DNA of 7,869 bases, taken from NCBI GenBank assembly GCA_900553045.1, contig USBW01000025.1, positions 1 to 7,869 on the forward strand, read 5' to 3'. The notes under the pieces are model-generated. The model was not told the origin of the DNA and did no database searches. It saw only the letters and a program-made list of their open reading frames with translations. Origin of the DNA: an uncultured Mycoplasmatota bacterium (lineage in GTDB: Bacteria > Bacillota_I > Bacilli_A > RF39 > UBA660). Shown here one piece after another: positions 1-6,254 of the stretch. The translations under genes and the position numbers were made by a program. The stretch's first letter is position 1. Every line of letters begins with the position of its first letter.

Positions 1-1940
1 CAACAGAGAATAATATTATCTCATCAGATTTAATTTTTTCTTATGATGAGAAAAGTGCAGCTTTAAGTATTACTAGTACTGATGCGATGACAGATGAAGA
101 GGGTTTAGCTCAGGAAAATTCTTTTGATTTTGAAGTTAGTGCTCAAAGTGGTAGTAGTGAGGTTTTATCTTATGCGATAATTTTAGAAAAAGATCCTAGC
201 TCTACTTTGGAAGATGAGTATGCAAGACTTATTTTAACTGATGAGAATAAAAGTGTTTTGGCAGGCCCTTTTAATGTTTCAGATTTAAGTAATGACACTA
301 GCGAAAATACTTTTGTAGTTTATCAGAATTCCTTTCAGTTTCCAAGCGATGAACAAGTACATTCTTATAGACTTTTCTTTTATTTAAACACCGATTATAA
401 AGCAACAGGAGACATAAATTATAGCGAAAGTGGCGATAAACAGACAGCGACGATCGGTGGTAAAAGTTACAAGTTTAAAATAAATGTAAGAACGATTGAA
501 GGACTTGATGTTGAAGTAAATGCTCCAGTTTTACTAGATAATATGATTCCAGTTTATTATGATGAACAAACAGGATCTTGGAAAAAAGCTAACGAAAATA
601 ATCTGGAAGGAACTTACAAGTGGTATGATTATGCTGATAAGATGTGGGCTAATGCAGTAACAGTAAGCGAAGAAAACAGAAGTACTTACTTAAGCGCTTC
701 TGAAGGAACAGAAATAGCTATGGATGATATTAATACAATGTGGGTTTGGATACCAAGATATAAATATACGATTTTTAATGCGAATATGAGTGGTTCCGAG
801 GTAACAAGTGAACAAGAAATAAAGATCGAATTTGAACAAGGAACAGCAACAACTGGTACTGTTAGTTGTACCGATAGCATCAATAATAGTGATGGAGTAA
901 GCGAAGTTTGCTCTGATAGAGTTTATGGTGAAGTTACCAACGGTCAAAGTACTTATACTCATCCAGCTTTTACTTTTGGTAACGAAGAACTAACAGGATT
1001 TTGGTTCGGTAAATTTGAAAACAGTCTTGATAGTAGTAACAACATTATCATAAAACCTGATATGTTATCATGGAATAATCAAACAATTTCTACTGCTTTT
1101 GAATACTCAAGAAAAATGGAATTGCAAAACAACATTTATGGTTTTAGTAGCACTGCCACTACTTATAATGCTACTGGAGAATTAACAGGAGATACTAATA
1201 ATTTTGACACTCATAATATCAAGAATATGGAGTGGGGAGCAGTAGCATATCTTACTCAAAGTGAGTATGGACGTTGTACTGATGGCGCATGTACCGAAAT
1301 TTATATAAATAATAGTGGAAGACTTGATCGACAAACAGCTGAGGATGGATCAAATATTGATACATGGTATGACACTTACACTGGAAGAAGTGGTGGCACT
1401 GTCGGCGGTGGCGTAAGTTACAAAGCTTATGGAACTTATTCTTATGATGATTATGTAATTAGCGATAGCAATACTAAAGGTGAAAAGATCACAGGTCGTG
1501 GTGTTGGTGCCTCAACCACTGGCAACATTTATGGCATCTATGATATGAGTGGTGGTTTATGGGACAGGGCCATGGGTAATATGGCTGCTGAAGGTGGCGG
1601 TTTTTATGCTGGTGGTTCAGGTACATGGAGTACAGGTTTATATCCAACTTTAAAATATTATGATCGTTATACTTATGGAGCTACTTATAATGATGTCACT
1701 GCCTATAAACGAGGTAAATTAGGAGATGCAACTAAAGAAATTCTTAAAAAATCTGGTTCCGATAATAATGGTTGGTACAGCGATTATTCATGGTTTCCGT
1801 ACTCTGGCAACCCTTGGTTCAGCCGTGGTGGCCACGCTAGTGATGGTTCCTCTGCCGGCGTGTTCAGTTTTTACCGCTCTTGGGGCAATGCTCGCTCGTA
1901 CAATGGGTCCCGTGTCGCTCTCGTTGCCCAAGAGTCCTAG
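1..1940 (+). CDS. Surface protein with C-terminal C-type-lectin/FGE-like domain, likely DGR target (5' partial)
   Basis: The frame is open from base 3 to the TAG at 1938-1940, with 28 codons before the first ATG at 87, so the true start lies upstream of the window; ATG 87 is internal and has no ribosome site. About 645 residues are visible. The first ~160 resemble a beta-rich extracellular domain, perhaps TasA/camelysin-like (weak). From 738 (MWVWIPRYKY) to the end it matches the FGE-sulfatase/C-type-lectin fold seen in many gut Bacillota surface proteins, with GIYDMSGGLW at 1533-1562 and an RGG...AGVFSF...RVALV ending. The paired C-terminal catalytic cysteines of true FGE enzymes are absent, so ligand binding is more likely than catalysis. 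No C-terminal sorting motif or membrane helix follows, so any anchor must be N-terminal and unseen. The final ~40 codons differ sharply in base composition (see variable region). Exact ligand and anchoring are unknown. Confidence 0.8.
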   Translation, partial: TENNIISSDLIFSYDEKSAALSITSTDAMTDEEGLAQENSFDFEVSAQSGSSEVLSYAIILEKDPSSTLEDEYARLILTDENKSVLAGPFNVSDLSNDTSENTFVVYQNSFQFPSDEQVHSYRLFFYLNTDYKATGDINYSESGDKQTATIGGKSYKFKINVRTIEGLDVEVNAPVLLDNMIPVYYDEQTGSWKKANENNLEGTYKWYDYADKMWANAVTVSEENRSTYLSASEGTEIAMDDINTMWVWIPRYKYTIFNANMSGSEVTSEQEIKIEFEQGTATTGTVSCTDSINNSDGVSEVCSDRVYGEVTNGQSTYTHPAFTFGNEELTGFWFGKFENSLDSSNNIIIKPDMLSWNNQTISTAFEYSRKMELQNNIYGFSSTATTYNATGELTGDTNNFDTHNIKNMEWGAVAYLTQSEYGRCTDGACTEIYINNSGRLDRQTAEDGSNIDTWYDTYTGRSGGTVGGGVSYKAYGTYSYDDYVISDSNTKGEKITGRGVGASTTGNIYGIYDMSGGLWDRAMGNMAAEGGGFYAGGSGTWSTGLYPTLKYYDRYTYGATYNDVTAYKRGKLGDATKEILKKSGSDNNGWYSDYSWFPYSGNPWFSRGGHASDGSSAGVFSFYRSWGNARSYNGSRVALVAQES

Positions 1941-1955
1941 CCGGGCAGTATAAGG
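1797..1955 (+). other. Candidate DGR variable region (VR) at the 3' end of the lectin-domain gene
   Basis: By hand count, bases 1812-1928 (117 nt) hold 11 A, 36 T and 70 G+C (about 60% GC), whereas 1681-1740 just upstream is 42% A. Loss of A without loss of T fits adenine-targeted mutagenic retrohoming. Many exposed-type codons could derive from AAC or AAT by changing only A: AGC 1821, CAC 1833, GCT 1836, AGT 1839, GAT 1842, TCT 1851, AGT 1866, TAC 1872, CGC 1875, TCT 1878, CGC 1893 and TAC 1899. The framework codons between them (CGT GGT GGC, GCC GGC GTG TTC, CGT GTC GCT CTC) contain no A. The placement, at the end of a lectin-fold gene, is the classic one. Boundaries are estimates; no template repeat or reverse transcriptase lies in the window. 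Confidence 0.6.
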
Positions 1956-1967
1956 TCATATATAGTT

Positions 1968-1990
1968 AACTGTGTAAATCACAGTTTTTT
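1968..1990 (+). terminator. Intrinsic terminator after the lectin-domain gene
   Basis: A perfect 7-bp stem AACTGTG (1968-1974) / CACAGTT (1980-1986) with a 5-nt loop runs directly into a T tract (1985-1990, then more T-rich sequence). It lies 28 nt past the TAG. DGR targets often carry a hairpin just downstream of the variable region, so it might have a second role there; that part is inference. Confidence 0.75.
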
Positions 1991-2020
1991 ATATTTTTAA
2001 TAAAAGATCGTTAAATTGTT

Positions 2021-2049
2021 TTCCCATTTTCATAAAAATAGTTTATAAT
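2021..2049 (+). promoter_or_regulatory. Promoter for the amidase gene, predicting a near-leaderless mRNA
   Basis: A perfect -10 box TATAAT lies at 2044-2049 with a weak -35 TTCCCA at 2021-2026 (17-nt spacer). The expected transcription start, about 7 nt past the -10, falls on or next to the ATG at 2056. No Shine-Dalgarno sequence is present between the -10 and the ATG, which agrees with a leaderless transcript. Confidence 0.5.
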
Positions 2050-2055
2050 AATATC

Positions 2056-3891
2056 ATGAAGAAGATAAATCTGTATACTATTTTAATTGTTTTTAGTTTT
2101 TTACTATTTATTTGTCCGCTTAAAGCTAGTGCGACCTATGAAGCAGTGGTCGATGTAACGACAATGGATATTTTTGAGATTCAAGAGGCTATTAAAAACC
2201 ATTTTCTAACCTACGAAGGTCTTGTTCAAATATATTTAGATCGCATCAAAGCTTATGATGATGATTATAATACGATCATTACTATTAATGAAGATGCTTT
2301 AGAAGAAGCAAGAAAATGTGATCAAGCTTTTAAAGAGACTGGAGAGATTCCTTCCTACTTATATGGGATCCCTATTCTAGTTAAAGATAACATTGACGTA
2401 GCAGGACTACCTACGACTGCTGGAACTAAATCGTTAGCTTCTTCTTATCCGGATAGTGATGCTGAGATAATTAAAAACTTAAAAGCCCAAGGAGCTATTA
2501 TTCTTGCCAAAACTAATATGAGTGAATTTGCATTTTCAGCTGACAGTAGTACAAGTTCCTATGGAACAGTTGGTAATGCCTATGACCAAGACTATACCAG
2601 CTATGGTTCTTCAGGTGGTAGTGCTAGTGGCCTTGCTTTACAATTTGCCTCTTTAGCTATTGGTACCGATACTAACTCTTCAATTAGAGTTCCTGCTGCT
2701 GGCAATAATGTGATTGGTTTAAGACCAACTTTAGGACTATTAAGTACTGATGGGATTTTTAAATATGACGTTACTCGTGATACACCAGGGCCAATTACTA
2801 AAACTATTAAAGAAAATGCGGTCATGTTAGCTGTTATGGCTGGTAAAGACGAAGATTATTATCTTGATAAATTAACTGCCTCTTTAGAAGGGAAAACTAT
2901 CGTTGTCTTAGATCAATTTTTATATGGTGATAGCAGTTTTTCTTTAAGTGCAACTTCTACTACTTATCAACCAATTGTCGATAAAGTTTTAAAACTATTA
3001 GATGAGTTAGAGGAATTAGGTGTTAACATTGTCCATGTCGATGATTTTTATAAAGCAAGCTACAATAGTATTGCTAATAACACTTTAGCAGGCTGGACAA
3101 TGTGTTATGCTTATAATAACTATATTCCTAATACTTCCAGCGAATTTCAGAGTTTTTCTTCCTTGGCTAATGATTCAGGTCATATTTATTCTCTTTGGGG
3201 ATATGTTAGTGACTGTAGTAGGAATATCGATAAAATCAATGATTATCCTACTACTAAAGAGCCTTTCTTAGAAGACTTGGAAGCTTTATTTAAAGATGCG
3301 GATGTTGTTTTATACCCAACTATTAAAAATAAAACTGGTGAAAAGGGAGAAGACAATTTAAAGTCACCATCCCACTTAATTGCTCCTGTTTTAGGAGTCC
3401 CTGCTTTAAGTACTAAACTAGGTGAGATCGATGACTTATACTATGGAATAGAACTTTTAGCTTTAAAAGAAGAGGAAGATGTTTTATACAATTTTGCTTA
3501 TCAAATTGAGCAAATAGATGACCCATATACCTTACCAGAAGAAGTTCCAAACCTTTATGAGATTCCTAATTCTGTCATTGAATTAAGAGATTATTACTTA
3601 GACTCAAAACAAGAAGCTGTATCTTACATTTTTAAAACCAGGGCCGTAGATAACCTTAAAACTAAAGAAGAAGTAGAAAACTTTCTAACCAATTACAACG
3701 ATTATTCCTCTAAAGAGGAGACTGCTGCTACTTTGCTAGACAATTATCAAGCTGCTATTGATAAGGTAAACCATAACAATAAATACTTCTTTTTATTAGT
3801 CCTTGCTTTAGCACTTTTGCTCATTGTTATTACGATTCCATTATACAAAAGTCGAAAAAGAAAAAAATATCACTATCGAAGAAGAAGGTAA
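2056..3891 (+). CDS. Exported, membrane-anchored amidase-signature family hydrolase
   Basis: This 611-residue protein belongs to the amidase signature family, which hydrolyses carboxamides with a Ser-cisSer-Lys triad. The triad is visible as Lys110 in GIPILVKDN, cis-Ser185 in YGSSGGSASG and nucleophile Ser209 in GTDTNSSIRVPA; the 99- and 24-residue spacings match those of GatA and FAAH. The usual GGS around the nucleophile is NSS here. Residues 1-27 form a signal peptide (basic start, hydrophobic core, probable cut after ASA). A membrane helix at about 577-597 is followed by a very basic tail ending RRRR, so the catalytic domain should sit outside the membrane with the tail in the cytoplasm. 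At 611 residues it is longer than typical ~460-500 residue members because of the stalk and anchor. It is not GatA of the tRNA amidotransferase, which is cytosolic. Substrate unknown; a peptide or cell-wall amide is a guess from context. The start is fixed by the signal peptide, although no Shine-Dalgarno sequence is present. Confidence 0.88.
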   Translation: MKKINLYTILIVFSFLLFICPLKASATYEAVVDVTTMDIFEIQEAIKNHFLTYEGLVQIYLDRIKAYDDDYNTIITINEDALEEARKCDQAFKETGEIPSYLYGIPILVKDNIDVAGLPTTAGTKSLASSYPDSDAEIIKNLKAQGAIILAKTNMSEFAFSADSSTSSYGTVGNAYDQDYTSYGSSGGSASGLALQFASLAIGTDTNSSIRVPAAGNNVIGLRPTLGLLSTDGIFKYDVTRDTPGPITKTIKENAVMLAVMAGKDEDYYLDKLTASLEGKTIVVLDQFLYGDSSFSLSATSTTYQPIVDKVLKLLDELEELGVNIVHVDDFYKASYNSIANNTLAGWTMCYAYNNYIPNTSSEFQSFSSLANDSGHIYSLWGYVSDCSRNIDKINDYPTTKEPFLEDLEALFKDADVVLYPTIKNKTGEKGEDNLKSPSHLIAPVLGVPALSTKLGEIDDLYYGIELLALKEEEDVLYNFAYQIEQIDDPYTLPEEVPNLYEIPNSVIELRDYYLDSKQEAVSYIFKTRAVDNLKTKEEVENFLTNYNDYSSKEETAATLLDNYQAAIDKVNHNNKYFFLLVLALALLLIVITIPLYKSRKRKKYHYRRRR

Positions 3892-3901
3892 AATGACAAA
3901 A

Positions 3902-3930
3902 ACTGCGATTTAAAAATATATAATTGCAGT
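3902..3930 (+). promoter_or_regulatory. Hairpin abutting the spoIIP-like ribosome binding site
   Basis: ACTGCGATT (3902-3910) pairs with AATTGCAGT (3922-3930) in a 9-bp stem with one G-U pair and an 11-nt loop. It ends exactly where the Shine-Dalgarno AGGTGAT (3931-3937) begins. No T run follows, so it is not a terminator; it could stabilise the mRNA or affect ribosome access. A TATAAT at 3919-3924 lies inside it, but the nearest -35-like hexamer (ATGACA, 3893-3898) is 20 nt away, so a promoter here is doubtful. Confidence 0.45.
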
Positions 3931-3940
3931 AGGTGATGAT

Positions 3941-4819
3941 ATGCAAAAGATCAAAAAAATTGCTAAATTTTTATTCTTACTTATTCTTAGTCTTTCTACT
4001 AGTTGTTACTTTTTTATGAATATTTTAGATGGGGATCTGATTAAATTTGAAAACTTTAATACTTTGGCCTTAGAAGAAGAAAAGGAAGAAGAGTACTTGC
4101 AGAAAGTCTTAGAAATTATTGTCAATAAAGATGATAACTTAAAAACTTTATTTCAAGAAGAAGATGAAACAGTTGTTCCGGTTTTTGAAGATGATGAACC
4201 CAAAGAAGTTTTAGAGCCACTCATCTATATTTATAGCACGCATCAGACTGAACAATATCAGGCTATTAAAGGTAGTACCTCCAGTGTTGAGTTTGGTGTT
4301 TATGAAGCTTCTTTAATTCTTAAACAACTGCTTGAAGAAGCAGGAATTGGTGTAATTGTCGAAGAAAAAAATATTATGAATACTTTAAACGAACGCGAGT
4401 GGGACTACTCTTATACATACCGAATTTCAAGGGAGTTCATGGAACAGCAGAAAAAAGATAATCCGTCTTTGAAGATTTTTATTGACTTACATCGTGACTC
4501 AGTTAAAAAAGAGTATTCTACTGTCACAATTAATGAGAAAAACTATGCGAAAATTATGTTTTTAGTGGGCAAGAATAGAGATAATTTAGATGCCAACCTA
4601 ACTTATATTAAAGATTTAGAGTCTTATCTAAATCAAAATTATTCAGGTATTTTACGAAACACTTATTACCGCGAAGAATATGATTATAATCAAGACTTTT
4701 CGGATATGACTTTTTTAATAGAGCTCGGTAGCGACAGTAATAGCCTTGATGAAGTCTATAATAGTCTTTATGCCTTAAAAGATGCTATCAGTAATTTTGT
4801 TAAAGAAGAATTAGTTTAG
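3941..4819 (+). CDS. SpoIIP-like N-acetylmuramoyl-L-alanine amidase
   Basis: This 292-residue protein resembles SpoIIP, the zinc amidase that cuts the stem peptide from N-acetylmuramic acid in peptidoglycan. A basic start and hydrophobic segment (about residues 5-28) give a signal anchor, followed by an acidic linker (about 43-92). The catalytic domain begins at PLIYIYSTHQTEQY. Likely zinc ligands are His101, Glu122 (GVYEASLIL) and His184 (IDLHRDS), with catalytic Glu261 in FLIELGSDSN; these match the His-Glu-His plus Glu layout of the Amidase_3/SpoIIP group. It begins 49 nt after the amidase gene with a strong AGGTGAT site 3 nt before the ATG, so the two are probably co-transcribed. In sporulating Bacillota SpoIIP works with SpoIID and SpoIIM during engulfment; neither partner is in this window, so a role in spore formation cannot be assumed and vegetative wall remodelling is an alternative. 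The end of the frame forms part of a terminator stem. Confidence 0.82.
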   Translation: MQKIKKIAKFLFLLILSLSTSCYFFMNILDGDLIKFENFNTLALEEEKEEEYLQKVLEIIVNKDDNLKTLFQEEDETVVPVFEDDEPKEVLEPLIYIYSTHQTEQYQAIKGSTSSVEFGVYEASLILKQLLEEAGIGVIVEEKNIMNTLNEREWDYSYTYRISREFMEQQKKDNPSLKIFIDLHRDSVKKEYSTVTINEKNYAKIMFLVGKNRDNLDANLTYIKDLESYLNQNYSGILRNTYYREEYDYNQDFSDMTFLIELGSDSNSLDEVYNSLYALKDAISNFVKEELV

Positions 4820-4849
4820 TACTTACTTTCTTCTTTTCTTTTTTTTATT
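4802..4849 (+). terminator. Probable terminator overlapping the end of the spoIIP-like gene
   Basis: AAAGAAGAA (4802-4810) pairs perfectly with TTCTTCTTT (4828-4836); a further AGT/ACT pairing (4813-4815 / 4825-4827) closes the loop past a 2-nt bulge. A T-rich tract follows (4839-4852). The upstream arm lies within the last codons of the gene. The stem is A/G-rich with few GC pairs, so termination may be partial. Confidence 0.5.
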
Positions 4850-4856
4850 TTTGTTT

Positions 4857-4862
4857 TATACT
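4857..4862 (+). promoter_or_regulatory. Possible -10 box for the murT-gatD operon
   Basis: TATACT at 4857-4862 follows the T-rich tract and lies 21 nt before the murT ATG. No convincing -35 is seen at the right spacing (the bases there are TTTTCT), so the call rests on the -10 and on the operon needing a promoter after the preceding terminator. Confidence 0.3.
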
Positions 4863-4869
4863 AAAAATG

Positions 4870-4875
4870 AAAGGA
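4870..4875 (+). promoter_or_regulatory. Ribosome binding site that sets the murT start
   Basis: AAAGGA lies 8 nt before ATG 4884. This supports ATG 4884 over an in-frame TTG at 4851, which has only T-rich sequence before it and lies upstream of the likely -10 box. Confidence 0.7.
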
Positions 4876-4883
4876 TTGATGCT

Positions 4884-6254
4884 ATGCGTTTTATACTTGC
4901 TTTGTGGGCCTCTAAATTTTTACTTTTTATTTTAAAGCTTAAGAAAGCTCATCAAGATGATAAACCTGGGTTGTTAGCTTATCGCATCTGTAAAAACTTC
5001 AACGAAAAAATTAACAAGCCTAAATTAGTGATTGCAGTTACTGGTACTAATGGTAAGACAACTGTCTCAAGTCTTATTGCTAGCATTTTAGAAAAAGATC
5101 ATAAAAAAGTGGGGTACAATGACTGGGGAGCTAACACTCTAGCAGGTCATGCTCGCTGTTTAATAGATTGTGTGACAATTTTTAATCGACCTAAAAAAGA
5201 TGTTGCGGTTTTAGAAGTTGATGAGATGACTTCGCGTGAAACTTTAAAGGCAACTGACCCCGATTATATAATTGTTACTAATATTGCCAAAGATTCAATT
5301 AGAAGAAATGAAAGTCCTGATTACATCTTTAGTATTTTAAAAGAATCGCTTAACTCTTTGTCTAAAGCTAAAATTTTTTTAAATGCTGATGATCCGATCA
5401 GTAGCTTTTTAGTTAGTGGTGATAGGGTCAAATACTTTGGAGTTGCTAAAACTAAAGATAAAATTGTTGACTATAAATCTAAAGATTTTGTCATTTGTCC
5501 AAAATGTTATAGTAAAGTGGAGTATATCTACCAACAATATCGAGCAATTGGTCGTTTTTACTGTCCAAGGTGCGATTTTAAATCCAAAAATAGTGATTAT
5601 CAATTAAGCCTATCACTAGCCAAAGATGAAGCAATCTTAAAATATGCTAACAAGGAAGAAAAATATCCTCTTATTTCTAGTGGTATTTTTGAACTTTATA
5701 ACGAAGTTGCCGTTCTTGCTTTATTTAAAGAACTCAACTACTCTTATGAAGATTTACATAATTTAATCAGTCAAGTTGGTATTACCAAAATAAGAAAAGA
5801 AGAGACAGTTGTTAAAAATATTAAAGTTTTACGTCATGCTACTAAAGGACAGAACAGTTCTGCTGCAGCTGTAGTCTTTGAAGTTGTAGGAGAAGATCCG
5901 AAGACTAAAGAAGTAATTCTAATATTAGATGAAGAATACGAACATTTTAATGGAACAGAGACAATTACTTGGATCTATGATGCTGACTTTGAGTTTTTAA
6001 ATAAACCAAATATTCGCAAAATAATCGTTGGCGGCAAAAGATGTCTCGATTATCGCTTGCGTCTTTTACTAGCAGGAATCCCTGAAGATAAAATTATTAC
6101 AGTAAGTACTGAGGATAATTTAGCAGACTATGTTACAATCGATAAAGAACTTGAAGAAGTAGATATTTTGTATGAAATAGGAAAAGTTCAAAAATCATGT
6201 AAACTGCAAGAACAACTAATCAAAAAAATAGAAGGTGAAGCTTATGAAGATTGA
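4884..6254 (+). CDS. murT: MurT, lipid II isoglutaminyl synthase ligase subunit
   Basis: MurT is a Mur-ligase-like protein that uses ATP to activate the D-glutamate alpha-carboxyl of lipid II so that GatD can supply ammonia, giving D-isoglutamine; it acts at the cytoplasmic side of the membrane. From ATG 4884 the protein has 456 residues, close to the usual ~440. It shows an N-terminal hydrophobic/basic helix, the ATP loop GTNGKTT at residues 54-60, GANTLAGHAR in the central domain, and a MurT-specific zinc ribbon with Cys205, Cys208 (CPKC), Cys227 and Cys230 (CPRC). The C-terminal MurT domain ends around WIYDADFE (363-370). Its approach to that motif, HFNGTETIT, replaces the ADGxDTS-type sequence remembered from S. 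aureus, a region thought to contact the GatD active site. murT overlaps gatD by 11 nt, indicating translational coupling. The identity is firm; full activity is less certain given its unusual partner. Confidence 0.9.
   Translation: MRFILALWASKFLLFILKLKKAHQDDKPGLLAYRICKNFNEKINKPKLVIAVTGTNGKTTVSSLIASILEKDHKKVGYNDWGANTLAGHARCLIDCVTIFNRPKKDVAVLEVDEMTSRETLKATDPDYIIVTNIAKDSIRRNESPDYIFSILKESLNSLSKAKIFLNADDPISSFLVSGDRVKYFGVAKTKDKIVDYKSKDFVICPKCYSKVEYIYQQYRAIGRFYCPRCDFKSKNSDYQLSLSLAKDEAILKYANKEEKYPLISSGIFELYNEVAVLALFKELNYSYEDLHNLISQVGITKIRKEETVVKNIKVLRHATKGQNSSAAAVVFEVVGEDPKTKEVILILDEEYEHFNGTETITWIYDADFEFLNKPNIRKIIVGGKRCLDYRLRLLLAGIPEDKIITVSTEDNLADYVTIDKELEEVDILYEIGKVQKSCKLQEQLIKKIEGEAYED
6233..6238 (+). 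promoter_or_regulatory. Ribosome binding site that sets the gatD start
   Basis: AGGTGA inside the murT 3' end lies 5 nt before ATG 6244. An in-frame GTG at 6235 falls within this site and is rejected; the ATG start also gives the family-like opening MKIEVLYGEICNLYGD. Confidence 0.75.

Noticed and set aside
686..962. Two overlapping minus-strand open frames
   Set aside because: Antisense shadows of the well-supported plus-strand gene; no start signals or family features.
1380..1425. GGTGGC/GGCGGTGGC stretch as a possible template repeat for the variable region
   Set aside because: It shares only short Gly codons with 1797-1955 and lies inside the same frame; no extended similarity.
1726..1953. 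75-codon open frame overlapping the end of the lectin-domain gene in another frame
   Set aside because: It exists because the GC-rich, A-poor stretch lacks stop codons in that frame; no ribosome site and no recognisable protein.
2601..2825. Minus-strand open frame inside the amidase gene
   Set aside because: Shadow of the catalytic-core coding sequence; no independent evidence.
4851..4883. TTG at 4851 as the murT start
   Set aside because: Only T-rich sequence precedes it and a likely -10 box overlaps its first codons; ATG 4884 has AAAGGA at 8 nt spacing and gives a MurT-like N-terminus.
4867..4935. Small hydrophobic open frame (about 22 codons, starting MKGLML) overlapping the murT start
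   Set aside because: No ribosome site before ATG 4867 and it lies in another frame over murT; chance hydrophobicity from T-rich DNA.
5409..5607. Short open frames on both strands within the MurT zinc-ribbon region
   Set aside because: Overlap strongly conserved MurT coding sequence; no start signals.
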